Positions 1-7,885 of a stretch of DNA of 10,674 nucleotides are shown one piece after another. The notes beneath the pieces are model-generated. The model did not search any database and was not told the DNA's origin. It saw only the letters and a program-made list of their open reading frames with translations. Within the stretch, counting starts at the first letter, position 1. Each line of letters opens with the position of its first letter. Source of the DNA: Nitrospiraceae bacterium (lineage in GTDB: Bacteria; Nitrospirota; Thermodesulfovibrionia; Thermodesulfovibrionales; UBA9159). The stretch covers positions 1,526 to 12,199 of the forward strand of contig DMNE01000251.1 of NCBI GenBank assembly GCA_003453735.1. The letters run 5' to 3'. A program made the position numbers and the translations under genes.

Positions 1-55
1 CGTGCTATATGAATATCATATTTTCCCGTCTCATGTCAAAGAAAAACGGTACCTG

Positions 56-1519
56 TCAAAATCTTATGAGCTTCACGTGATCATCCATTAAAGAACTGAA
101 AACATCCACATCGGTATCAGTGTCCGTAAAAAAGAAGAGCCCCTTCTTCGATCTGACCAGGGTGCCGGGCATAGAGAGTCTATATTTTGCCTTCCGGGGT
201 GTTATATACGATGCGGTTTTTTCAGGGTTGTCGGTATAATTCAGCGAGAGGAAACCCATGATCTTTCTGAGCACAGTCCACCTTTCCTCATTTGGGGATA
301 TGCTCAGCACATCAAAACCGCGGCTTTTTGCATACCGGTCAACAGCAGAAGGAACCTCTGAAAACTGGATAGCCTTGACGGTATTATGTTCGACTACGGT
401 TACGTCCGTTTTCATCGTAAATTCGTAGTCTTTGTCCCCAGAAATCCGCAATGTTTCTCCCCGCTTCACTGGAAAACCCAGGAGCGCCAGAAAACTTTGT
501 GAAAGCATTTTAAGATCCCTTTCCGGCAGGGCTTGTACTTCTGCTAGCTCGCGAAACAAAGGGGGCTCCCTCAAAAATAATTCTACGATCCTGATACCCT
601 CTTTGCCTGCCCACTCTTTGAATGCATCGGGAAGCTTGTATTCATTTGGCGTTACGATGCTCACAGCAATGATCTCTCCACTGAAGATATCGTCGGATAC
701 CTTCTTAACTACAAAATCAGGCCTTAATTCTATTTTAGCCTTCCCTCCAAAAACAACCGTGCTGTCATTAAAGGATGAGTAACCGACGGCATTGAGGAGC
801 TCTGCGATTGAACTCTTGAGCCCCTGTATCCCATGACCGCTAACAATCCGATACTCCGGCCAAGTTACCTCGATGACGTCCTTTAACTCTTCAGGGAGAA
901 TGCCCCGGTAATCGAGCACGATCATCGTTTTGTCAGGAAGCTCTACCAGGGGAAAGGCAGAAGTATCGAGAGAGATCTCATTCTTATCACCGAGAGAAAA
1001 AACCTTGACCCCTTTGGATGTAAACGATGAAACTTCCGTCAGCGCGTACAGAAGCGTTCCCAAATTCCTTAAAACGATCTCATCAGACCGAACCCGTTGA
1101 AGCGGCCGCTCTTTTTCCTCCTTCCTTTTCGATGGTCCCCTCTTCTTCCTCATGGCCATCTTTGGACTTTTTTCCGTGAGCCATTTCAAGGGCATCTTGA
1201 CAGCCGTCCCTTTTGGGATCACACTCAGACTCTTGATATCCTTGTTCATCTGCATGAAGTCTCTCAAGAATTCCTGAATGTTTCTGTCGTCCAGGGAATA
1301 CCCCAACGATTTGATGAGCTCCGAAATGGAGGTGTTCTTGGCGGTTTTCACCGTTAACGCTTTTTGAGCAGGAGGACTGTCGGCGGAGATAGGGGCAGCA
1401 AGAAAGATCACGATGCACGCAAAACATAGACTAATACGGCGATGCAGCCCCCCGATACGGAAAGGCCTCTGGTCTAGCTCTTCTGACGCTTTCACGCGTT
1501 CTCGCCGTTGCCTGTTCAT
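56..1519 (-). CDS. Secreted protein of four degenerate ~85-residue repeats (unknown function)
   Basis: I do not recognise a named family. The 487-residue product has a long basic N-region, a hydrophobic stretch at about residues 30-42 and an Ala-rich cleavage-like site (AAPISADS), so it is probably exported. Residues 55-112 (helical segment, then IPKGTAVKMP) look loosely LysM-like. A basic linker follows (about 119-143). From about residue 145 to the end I see four copies of one pattern: a helix ending in a LL-x-x-L-G-type motif, two or three beta strands, then a helix-strand closing unit. Copies start near residues 148, 236, 336 and 415; examples are ELLNAVGYSSF, SFLALLGFPV and IMGFLSLNY, closed by LPDAFKEWAGKEGIRIVEL and VPSAVDRYAKSRGFDVLSI. 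It is the last gene of the minus-strand run, 9 bp after the TPR gene. No strong Shine-Dalgarno precedes the ATG, so the start is uncertain and may be further downstream; coupling to the upstream gene is plausible. Confidence 0.85.
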   Translation of the reverse strand: MNRQRRERVKASEELDQRPFRIGGLHRRISLCFACIVIFLAAPISADSPPAQKALTVKTAKNTSISELIKSLGYSLDDRNIQEFLRDFMQMNKDIKSLSVIPKGTAVKMPLKWLTEKSPKMAMRKKRGPSKRKEEKERPLQRVRSDEIVLRNLGTLLYALTEVSSFTSKGVKVFSLGDKNEISLDTSAFPLVELPDKTMIVLDYRGILPEELKDVIEVTWPEYRIVSGHGIQGLKSSIAELLNAVGYSSFNDSTVVFGGKAKIELRPDFVVKKVSDDIFSGEIIAVSIVTPNEYKLPDAFKEWAGKEGIRIVELFLREPPLFRELAEVQALPERDLKMLSQSFLALLGFPVKRGETLRISGDKDYEFTMKTDVTVVEHNTVKAIQFSEVPSAVDRYAKSRGFDVLSISPNEERWTVLRKIMGFLSLNYTDNPEKTASYITPRKAKYRLSMPGTLVRSKKGLFFFTDTDTDVDVFSSLMDDHVKLIRF

Positions 1520-1528
1520 GAGGTGAGC

Positions 1529-2659
1529 CTAATCATTGCCCCTCGAAGTATACCCAGCGTCGGTATTTTTTTCAAATACTATTTTCAACCCTTCTACCAG
1601 TACTCTCACGGGTATTGCCTCCTTAGGATATGCAAGATAAAAATGTGCATAGACAATGTCGGATTCCTTCCCGCATGCGTAAGGCCGGTAGATAACCTTC
1701 TTGAGGCCATCCAGGGCTCTGATCTCTCTCGGAGCAATACGGTTGCCCTCCCTGTCGATAAGAGAAACACGCCTATCGGGATATTTTACAAGATCCTCAG
1801 AAATGCAAGCCTTTCCTGCCTTTACTTTTATCTGGAGAAAGCTGTTATCGGATATTTCCTTTTCAGTGAGTCTGGCTGCGGACAACATCTGTCTGAGAAG
1901 ATCACCTGTGACAGGCGTCGCCTCAATCGCATAGGCCTCCTTCTGAAAGGCCTTTATGTTTTCACTAGGAAGGCTTTTGCCTGCGGAAGGGGCAGATTCC
2001 TTAACAATACGAGGAGCCTCAACTCTTCTCTTTCCCCTATAAGAGACATAGGAAAATATGCCCGCAATAATACCTAAAAAAAACACCACACCAACGCCTA
2101 TGATAAAAAATTTTCTCCATACCGGCAGCGAAATACCTTCTCTTTCCGGCGCCCTATCCTCGACCTCCCTCTCTTCTTCTTTGAGCACCTCATCCTTCAT
2201 CTCCACACTTTCCTCTTCAGGGATTACTTCCTCATAAACGACCTTCCCCCTGCTGAAGAAGAGTTTGGCAGCATTATTGTCAGGGTCTAAATCATCTATT
2301 TTCCTGAATATCTCGGTTTCTTTCTGGGTATCGCTCCTGCTTTGATAAACCTGAGCCAGTGAGAGGAGATACTTTATCTCTTCTGCAACCAGCCCTTCCT
2401 GAGAAAAAATATCGATGAGCTCTTCATAGGCTTTTGTCTCGCTACGCGCGAGTCTCACGATTTTCTTGTAAATCGCGACAGCCTTGTCCTTGTGGGAGTT
2501 CCTTGCCGCAAAGTAAAAGTACTCGACTGCTGCTTTCTTATCACCCTTTTTCAGGTAGAGATCACCGAGCAGATTTGCATTATCCGGCGTAAACTGTCTC
2601 TTTTTTAGCTCGTTTATCTTAACGTCAATATCAATTGACCGTTGCAGATCACCTTTCAT
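1529..2659 (-). CDS. TPR protein with one transmembrane segment
   Basis: The 376-residue product has helical repeats at about residues 26-130 (NANLLGDLYLKKGDKKAAVEY, AYEELIDIFSQEGLVAEEI, LLSLAQVYQSRSDTQKETEI) that fit tetratricopeptide repeats. An acidic linker (about 144-173, rich in Glu) leads to one hydrophobic segment at about 184-206 followed by YRGKRR. By the positive-inside rule the TPR side may be cytoplasmic only if the protein is inserted atypically; the basic residues flank both sides, so topology is open. A separate C-terminal domain (about 240-365), with a mixed alpha/beta look and two cysteines (C284 and C329), is unfamiliar to me. An AGGAAAGG-like ribosome site about 7 bases upstream supports this ATG. 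The gene lies 29 bp downstream of nadA and 9 bp upstream of the repeat protein. A scaffold for envelope assembly is an inference only. Confidence 0.85.
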   Translation of the reverse strand: MKGDLQRSIDIDVKINELKKRQFTPDNANLLGDLYLKKGDKKAAVEYFYFAARNSHKDKAVAIYKKIVRLARSETKAYEELIDIFSQEGLVAEEIKYLLSLAQVYQSRSDTQKETEIFRKIDDLDPDNNAAKLFFSRGKVVYEEVIPEEESVEMKDEVLKEEEREVEDRAPEREGISLPVWRKFFIIGVGVVFFLGIIAGIFSYVSYRGKRRVEAPRIVKESAPSAGKSLPSENIKAFQKEAYAIEATPVTGDLLRQMLSAARLTEKEISDNSFLQIKVKAGKACISEDLVKYPDRRVSLIDREGNRIAPREIRALDGLKKVIYRPYACGKESDIVYAHFYLAYPKEAIPVRVLVEGLKIVFEKNTDAGYTSRGND

Positions 2660-2688
2660 CCATCACCTTTCCTGTCGGTCTTGCTCAT

Positions 2689-3669
2689 CTATATTTCGAG
2701 CATTCTATCCAATGCCTTTTTTGCTGAAACCCTTATCTCCTCACAAACTATTATACGGTGCCGCAGTTCCCTGAGCGTCCTGAGGACGCTCTGTAATGTC
2801 GTCTTCTTCATATTAGGGCATATCATATCCTTTCTCAAGGGATAGAAGGCCTTATTCGGATTCTCCTTTTTCAGTCGGTGCATCAGTCCTATCTCAGTGC
2901 CGACAATGAATTCTCCCGCATCAGATGTCCGCGCATACCGGAGCATTCCGGATGTGCTCGTCACGTGGTCTGCACGTTGGAGGACCTCCAACCTACATTC
3001 GGGATGTGCCATAAGAAGGGCGCGGGGGTGCTCCCTCTTCGCTGTCAAAACATCCTCCTTGGTCACCCTATCGTGGACGTGACAGAAACCATCCCAAGCG
3101 ATCACCTGTTTCTCGGTATTCCTCTGTGCCCAGAGGGAGAGGTTTCTGTCAGGAATGCAGATCACCTTTTCACCGGGAAGAGATTCTATTACCTTGACGA
3201 CATTCGCTGAAGTGCAACAGATGTCGCTCTCTGCCTTTACGTCAGCGGTGGTATTTACATAAGCGACAACGGGAACACCAGGATGTCGGGCCTTCATCTC
3301 CCGCAGAGTGAATTCATGGGGGAAAACAAAGGTTGGCTGAGTCTCATACCCTGGGAATGTCTTCCAGACTTTCCTCGGGGAGCTGACCTGTATCATCTCG
3401 GCCATGGGACATCCTGCATCCGGTTCAGGCAAAAACACCGCCTTTTTCGGAGAGAGTATCGAAGCACTCTCCGCCATAAAATGGACGCCGCAAAAGACAA
3501 TAACTTCGCACTCTATAGTGGATGCAGTCCTTGAAAGCTCCAGGGAATCACCAACGAAATCGGCAATGTCCTGTACCTCGTCTCGCTGGTAATTATGGGA
3601 GAGAATGATGGCACGCCTTTCGTCCTTTAACCTCAGAATCTCTTCTTGGAGGTTCAGTGTCCCGGACAT
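2689..3669 (-). CDS. nadA: Quinolinate synthase NadA
   Basis: NadA condenses iminoaspartate with dihydroxyacetone phosphate to quinolinate, the second step of de novo NAD synthesis, in the cytoplasm. The 326-residue length is normal for the family. Recognisable family blocks are ILSHNYQRDEVQDIADFVGDS (residues 22-42, NAD-pathway substrate loop), FCGVHFMAESA (59-69), DAGCPMA (84-90), VAYVNTTADVKAESDICCTS (135-154), WDGFCHVH (192-199), TSTSGMLRYA (237-246) and CPNMKKTTL (284-292). By alignment from memory to NadA of other bacteria, C87, C196 and C284 are the three ligands of the oxygen-labile [4Fe-4S] cluster. The ATG directly abuts the stop codon of the transglycosylase gene (TAGATG) and no clear ribosome site is visible, which points to translational coupling. 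No nadB or nadC is in the window. Confidence 0.97.
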   Translation of the reverse strand: MSGTLNLQEEILRLKDERRAIILSHNYQRDEVQDIADFVGDSLELSRTASTIECEVIVFCGVHFMAESASILSPKKAVFLPEPDAGCPMAEMIQVSSPRKVWKTFPGYETQPTFVFPHEFTLREMKARHPGVPVVAYVNTTADVKAESDICCTSANVVKVIESLPGEKVICIPDRNLSLWAQRNTEKQVIAWDGFCHVHDRVTKEDVLTAKREHPRALLMAHPECRLEVLQRADHVTSTSGMLRYARTSDAGEFIVGTEIGLMHRLKKENPNKAFYPLRKDMICPNMKKTTLQSVLRTLRELRHRIIVCEEIRVSAKKALDRMLEI

Positions 3670-4401
3670 CTAAAACCGCGGATATTGCTTATTGAGGGGT
3701 AAGTTGGTGAAGAGAACAGTCCCTTCATCAGTCAAGAGCTTATAGATCCGCTCAGGCCGTTCCTTCATAGGCGAACCGGACTCAACCGGATAGTGTGTTG
3801 CCCCACCATAGAAAGAGAGCACTTTCTTGACATATTCTCTCGTTTCGGGAATCTGGGGGACTGAGCCGGACTTCTCAACAGTCTTAGGTCCCGCGTTGTA
3901 AGCGGCAAGAGCGAGGGTCAGATCTCCATTGAATTTCTCGATGAGATACTTCAGATACCGCGTCCCACCGTCAATATTCTCTTCAGGGTCAAAGGGGTTT
4001 TGCACTTGAAGATCCCTCGCCGTTGTCGGCATCAACTGCATAAGACCCTGCGCACCTTTCTTCGAAACGGCATAGGGATTTCCATTTGATTCGGCCTTGA
4101 TAACCGCATGGACAAGGGACGGATCCACATTGTATTTAGCTGATTTTTCTTTCACGATGCCGTGAAACTCTTTGTTTTTTATCTCTGCTTTTGCCTGAAC
4201 CTTATCCTTCGTATCAACGGGTGCCGTTTGAGTTCTCATTATCCTCACTGCGTTTTTTTTCAAGGGAATATCCGTATAGCATATGACACCATCTTCATCT
4301 ACAGACTTATAGATATCCGCTTCAGACGCATTAATACTCAGAAGCATCACCACAAATGCGCTCAGGATAAGCCTCATAGACAAAATACTATCAAATTGCA
4401 T
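3670..4401 (-). CDS. Exported lytic transglycosylase (SLT/goose-lysozyme fold) with DUF4124-like ends
   Basis: This is predicted to cleave the glycan strands of peptidoglycan in the periplasm, leaving 1,6-anhydro-muramic acid ends. A signal peptide occupies about residues 9-28; the better start for it is probably the internal Met9 at 4377, since neither ATG has a clear ribosome site. Residues 29-45 (DIYKSVDEDGVICYTDIP) match a DUF4124 beta-hairpin. The catalytic domain covers about 80-195: HAVIKAESNGNPYA with E104 as the likely acid, GAQGLMQLMP (117-125), and AAYNAGP (166-172), all hallmarks of the SLT family. The C-terminus (residues 218-243, RIYKLLTDEGTVLFTNLP) resembles a second DUF4124 hairpin. 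It is the first gene of the minus-strand run and its stop touches the nadA start. Confidence 0.93.
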   Translation of the reverse strand: MQFDSILSMRLILSAFVVMLLSINASEADIYKSVDEDGVICYTDIPLKKNAVRIMRTQTAPVDTKDKVQAKAEIKNKEFHGIVKEKSAKYNVDPSLVHAVIKAESNGNPYAVSKKGAQGLMQLMPTTARDLQVQNPFDPEENIDGGTRYLKYLIEKFNGDLTLALAAYNAGPKTVEKSGSVPQIPETREYVKKVLSFYGGATHYPVESGSPMKERPERIYKLLTDEGTVLFTNLPLNKQYPRF

Positions 4402-4750
4402 CCAAAAAGTCCACAGATTTCGGGTTTTATGATCACTCTCTCCCTATATATATCTAATATCGTCCTTCCATAGAAAAACCTTTAGAAAACTGAGATGATC
4501 GGAATTGACTGTCTCAGGGAAAAAAAGGGGGGGCTGAGTTCACGACTCTGCAATCATTCTCATCCTGCACAGGTGAAAGAGGGGTCATATACGGGATATC
4601 TTGACAACAACAAACACTGTGGTTTTTCTGCGCATTCCCGGTTTACTGACGGGCGACAGACCCATCGTTAATCACCCAACGATTCCTCCGATTATCCCGC
4701 GGAATGTACGACCGTTTCAAGCCTAGTCACGATCAAAACTGTCGTCTCTT
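4402..4750. other. Intergenic gap between nfnB and the transglycosylase gene
   Basis: No gene is supported in these 349 bp. It should hold the end of the nfn transcript and the promoter of the transglycosylase-nadA run, both on the minus strand. CTGAGA (4490-4495) and TCTCAG (4512-4517) can pair and, read on the minus strand, are followed by TTTTCT; this is a weak candidate terminator for nfnB because the loop is 16 bases and it lies far from the nfnB stop. A TTGACA at 4601-4606 on the plus strand has no matching -10 box. I could not pick a convincing minus-strand promoter. Confidence 0.4.
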
Positions 4751-6199
4751 TTACCAGGGTGCCTCGCCCTTCAAGAACCCATGAATGTCGGTCGCTGCCC
4801 GCTTGCCAGCGCCCATTGCACTGATAACTGTAGCTGCTCCGGTGACAACGTCACCACCTGCCCAGACACGGGGCTTTTTTGTCTTCCCGGTAACTTGGTC
4901 AGCAACAGCGGTACCGTGCTTCGTCCTCTCAAGCCCTTTTGCTTCAACGAAGACGAGAGGGTTTGGGTTGGTGCCAAGTGCCATGATAACCGTGTCCACT
5001 TCCATTTCGAATTCAGACCCTTCGATAGGAATGGGTTGCCGACGGCCAGATTGATCAGGCTCACCAAGCTTCATGCGGATACAGCGCATCCCTCGAACAG
5101 TACCTTCTTTGTCTCCCAGTATTTCAAGGGGGTTCGTCAGGAAATCGAAGATAACGCCCTCTTCCTCCGCATGGTGAAACTCCTCCTCTCTTGCGGGAAC
5201 CTCTTCACGGGACCGGCGGTATACCATATGAACCTCACCCGGTTCGCCGCCGATCTGCTGTGCCTGCAAGGTCTGTAGCCTGAGACTGCATCGGACAGAA
5301 TCCATCGCCACATTCCCTGCTCCGATCACAGCCACCTTTTTCCCCACCTTGGCCGGAGTGTCGTATTCGGGGAATCGATAAGCCTTCATCAGGTTGACAC
5401 GGGTGAGAAACTCATTAGCAGACATGACGCCGTTATAATTGATCCCCGGGATTCGCATAAAAGAAGGCAACCCCGCACCAGTTCCTAAAAAAACTGCATC
5501 ATATTCAGCCAGGAGTTCATCAAGGGTGAAGGTGCGTCCGATGACATAATCTGTACGAATTTCTATCCCAAGACACTCAACCGCATAATTAATCTCGCCA
5601 TGTACCACACGCTTGGGGAGACGGAATTCCGGTATCCCATATACCAATACACCCCCGGGGCCGTGAAGAGACTCGAAGATGGTCACCTGATGACCCTCCC
5701 TTCCCAAGTCTACCGCACAGGTAATCCCAGCGGGTCCCGAGCCGACTACGGCTACCCGCTTCCCTGTCCTGGCTGCACCAACCAACGGACAGGTGCGGTG
5801 GGCCAGTTCATAATCCCCCACAAATCGCTCCAGCCTGCCGATAGCCACGGGCTCACCTTTTTTCCCCAATATGCAACGCCCCTCACACTGGACCTCTTGC
5901 GGACATACCCTACCGCAGATGGCGGGAAGATTGTTCTTCGCCTTCATCCACGTGACAGCCTTGACCATATCCCCTTGCCTGAGGGCTTTGATGAATTGTG
6001 GGATCAGAACACCCACTGGGCACCCCTCGACACATTGGGGCTTCTTGCATTGGAGGCAGCGTTCTGCCTCTTCACGCGCCGCTGCCTCAGAGTACCCCAA
6101 GGCAACCTCATCATAGTTGCCCCTTCGAACTCCCTGATCTTGGTTAGGCATATCATGCCGTTTAATTTTCATGCGCTCCTGTGGGGTGAGTTCTGCCAT
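4751..6199 (-). CDS. nfnB: NfnB: NADP(H)/[4Fe-4S] flavoprotein large subunit of bifurcating transhydrogenase (GltD-like)
   Basis: With NfnA it should catalyse electron bifurcation: NADPH oxidation coupled to NAD+ and ferredoxin reduction, or the reverse. The 482 residues match the glutamate-synthase small-subunit fold. Two cysteine groups for [4Fe-4S] clusters lie at C48/C51/C56/C60 and C95/C99/C105/C109. An FAD Rossmann motif (VVGSGPAG, 151-158) is followed by a second, NADP(H)-type motif (VIGAGNVAMD, 291-300) and a C-terminal GGDVVTGAATVISAMGAGK flavin-contact block. The start overlaps the nfnA stop by one base (TAATG) behind an AAAGGAGAG ribosome site. Databases often label such proteins glutamate synthase small chain or sulfide dehydrogenase subunit; the adjacent NfnA-like gene, and absence of a gltB large subunit here, favour Nfn. 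Confidence 0.93.
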   Translation of the reverse strand: MAELTPQERMKIKRHDMPNQDQGVRRGNYDEVALGYSEAAAREEAERCLQCKKPQCVEGCPVGVLIPQFIKALRQGDMVKAVTWMKAKNNLPAICGRVCPQEVQCEGRCILGKKGEPVAIGRLERFVGDYELAHRTCPLVGAARTGKRVAVVGSGPAGITCAVDLGREGHQVTIFESLHGPGGVLVYGIPEFRLPKRVVHGEINYAVECLGIEIRTDYVIGRTFTLDELLAEYDAVFLGTGAGLPSFMRIPGINYNGVMSANEFLTRVNLMKAYRFPEYDTPAKVGKKVAVIGAGNVAMDSVRCSLRLQTLQAQQIGGEPGEVHMVYRRSREEVPAREEEFHHAEEEGVIFDFLTNPLEILGDKEGTVRGMRCIRMKLGEPDQSGRRQPIPIEGSEFEMEVDTVIMALGTNPNPLVFVEAKGLERTKHGTAVADQVTGKTKKPRVWAGGDVVTGAATVISAMGAGKRAATDIHGFLKGEAPW

Positions 6200-7062
6200 T
6201 ATTTCTCTCCTTTAGCCAGTGCAGCGTCCAGCTTGCACTTGTGTTCAAAGTGTTCCACCGCGAGGCGTTCTTCCTTCCGATAAAATTGCAGGCGGGACAA
6301 AAGATTGTCCCAGGCAACCTTATGGCCATCGAATTCCGGGCCGTCAACGCATACGAACTGGGCACCCTCTTCAAGGGGCACCCGACAACCTCCGCACATA
6401 CCCGTGCCGTCGATCATGATCGTATTAAGGCTGACGACGGTCGGTACATTATACGGTTTTGTAGTCAACGAAATGAATTTCATCATGATAGCCGGGCCAA
6501 TAGCCCAGATGCGGGCAACCTTCCGGTCCTTTCTTTCAAGCAACTCCTTAAGGGGCTCCGTAACAACGGACTTGCGCCCATATGAACCGTCATCCGTACA
6601 GATAATGAGTTCGTCGGAGACTGCTCTCATCTTATCCTCCCAGAACAGCAGGCTCTTATTGCGGGCACCGATAACCGATACGACACTATTTCCAGCCTCT
6701 CTGAGCGCTCTGGCGATGGGATAAATGGGGGCAATACCGACGCCTCCACCGACGCAGATCACAGTCCCATAGTTTTCGATCTCGGTAGGATGGCCTAGGG
6801 GGCCGGCAAAACTGGATAGTTCTTCACCCGGATTCATCCTTCCAAGCTGCATTGTCGATTTCCCCACTTCCTGGAAGATGATCGTGATCGTACCGGCATC
6901 ACGGTTATAGTCGGCGATAGTCAGGGGAATCCTCTCTCCACTCTCATCGATGCGTACGATGATGAACTGGCCTGCCCTTGCCTTTCGGGAGACATGGGGA
7001 GCCTGCACCTCCATAAGTTTTGTGACGTCACTCAGAGTTTCTTTTCTCAGAATCTTGTACAC
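6199..7062 (-). CDS. nfnA: NfnA: NAD(H)-binding FAD/[2Fe-2S] small subunit of bifurcating transhydrogenase
   Basis: This is a 287-residue member of the ferredoxin-NADP reductase superfamily, of the dihydroorotate dehydrogenase electron-transfer subunit type. Residues 44-51 (RIPLTIAD) give the FAD-binding RxPxT-type motif, VICVGGGVGIAPIYPIA (101-117) the nucleotide loop, and WAIGP (186-190) the reductase family block. Near the C-terminus, C223, C226 and C238, with D218 just before, match the unusual Asp/Cys3 [2Fe-2S] site known from NfnA of Thermotoga. The gene is first in a two-gene operon with nfnB. The reading frame starts with GTG, chosen because a strong ribosome site sits 5 bases upstream. 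SudB (sulfide dehydrogenase) is a near-identical alternative name. Confidence 0.93.
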   Translation of the reverse strand: MYKILRKETLSDVTKLMEVQAPHVSRKARAGQFIIVRIDESGERIPLTIADYNRDAGTITIIFQEVGKSTMQLGRMNPGEELSSFAGPLGHPTEIENYGTVICVGGGVGIAPIYPIARALREAGNSVVSVIGARNKSLLFWEDKMRAVSDELIICTDDGSYGRKSVVTEPLKELLERKDRKVARIWAIGPAIMMKFISLTTKPYNVPTVVSLNTIMIDGTGMCGGCRVPLEEGAQFVCVDGPEFDGHKVAWDNLLSRLQFYRKEERLAVEHFEHKCKLDAALAKGEK

Positions 7063-7483
7063 CGCCTACCTCCTCAAAAAATTCTCTATCTCGCATAGCC
7101 TTTACAGGTGGCTCCGGACGCATCGTTTACGGGAAAAAAAATTGAAGCACACGCAATTAAACACATTTGAGAACGAGTCTTTTGCGCCAGTATAGATCGT
7201 CTCCTTCATCGCTGAGCCACTTGTTTAAAATAACATAAATCCCATCCTCTCGTCTATGTAAGTCTTATAAATACGATCAATAACTCAATCAGTTAGCGTC
7301 AGTTCCCAGGCAGGATAGACAAGAAAAAAGTGCAAAAGAAAAGTCCGCTCTCGATTTTAAGGAATTTAGGACACTGAGCAGGAAATCCTCGGTATTTCAA
7401 TGGCGAGATGAAAGAGACTATGTGGTTATAGATGAAGATAGTAGTTTATCGACTTTTCGTCATATTATAGATGCACTATCTGC
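7063..7483. other. Divergent intergenic region between nfnA and the transposase gene
   Basis: About 420 bp without a supported gene. It should contain the nfn promoter on the minus strand, but I see no convincing -35/-10 pair (a TATACT at about 7190-7195 minus has no -35 partner). ATGCA (7471-7475) and TGCAT (7481-7485) can pair over the transposase start codon, and no Shine-Dalgarno precedes that ATG, which would suit the poor expression usual for IS200-type transposases. I could not define a left end of the insertion element, and I see no group II intron domain I signature here. Confidence 0.4.
7068..7074 (-). promoter_or_regulatory. Ribosome binding site fixing the GTG start of nfnA
   Basis: On the minus strand AGGAGGT stands 5 bases upstream of GTG at 7062. 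It is close to the perfect anti-16S match and no in-frame ATG lies near, so the GTG start is well supported. Confidence 0.85.
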
Positions 7484-7885
7484 ATGGGGAAATTGGTACG
7501 TGCGAGAACGGTAGTCTATAACGTCAATTACCATATGGTTTGGTCTATTCAATACCGGCGCAACGTATTAACAGGAGATATCGGGGAAAAGCTAAAGCAG
7601 CTATTACATGATATTGCTGCAGAGAAAGGGTTTGTTATCCAATCAATGGAAGTTAAGACAGATCATGTGCACGTATTTGTCTCCGCCCATCCAAAACATT
7701 CCCCCTCCTACATCTACAAAATGTTCAAGGGGATATCCGGCAGGAGGTTGTTTATCGAGTTGCCGGGCATAAAGAAGAAGCTATGGAAAGGGCAGTTATG
7801 GAATCCTTCGACCTATGTCGAGACGATAGGGCATAGTTCTGAAGAGGCCGTCAAAAAGGATATCGAAGATCAGAAACAGGGATGA
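7484..7885 (+). CDS. tnpA: IS200/IS605-family Y1 transposase TnpA
   Basis: The 133-residue product is full length for a Y1 (HUH) single-strand transposase. It shows the family's opening (VVYNVNYHMVWSIQYRR, residues 10-26), the metal-binding HUH motif in KTDHVHVFVSA (H61 and H63), the middle block YIYKMFKGISGRRLF (77-90), and the catalytic tyrosine in WNPSTYVETIG (Y111). Such enzymes act as dimers that cut and join single-stranded DNA at hairpin ends without making double-strand breaks. No tnpB guide-RNA nuclease gene is next to it. Its stop overlaps the start of the following ORF (ATGA). The ends of the element were not identified; GAAGG (7914-7918) with CCTTC (7924-7928) is the only small hairpin just downstream and is weak. 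All catalytic residues are present, so the gene could be active. Confidence 0.93.
   Translation: MGKLVRARTVVYNVNYHMVWSIQYRRNVLTGDIGEKLKQLLHDIAAEKGFVIQSMEVKTDHVHVFVSAHPKHSPSYIYKMFKGISGRRLFIELPGIKKKLWKGQLWNPSTYVETIGHSSEEAVKKDIEDQKQG

Noticed and set aside
1..55. ATATGA-ATA-TCATAT palindrome followed by TTTT at 7-25
   Set aside because: An all-A/T stem of 6 bp is too weak to call a terminator, and it is on the edge of the window with no plus-strand gene before it.
4601..4629. TTGACA on the plus strand in the gap before nfnB
   Set aside because: No -10 box at 16-18 bases and no plus-strand gene or structured RNA downstream.
4781..5278. Long plus-strand ORF opposite nfnB
   Set aside because: It lies wholly antisense to a well supported flavoprotein gene; the open frame follows from codon bias of that gene.
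4751..6199. Calling this gene glutamate synthase small subunit (gltD)
   Set aside because: The partner gene encodes an NfnA-type FAD/[2Fe-2S] subunit with a one-base overlap and no glutamate synthase large subunit is present, so the transhydrogenase reading is better, though the folds are the same.
5600..6283. 227-codon plus-strand ORF opposite nfnB/nfnA
   Set aside because: Antisense shadow spanning the overlap of two real genes; no domain seen.
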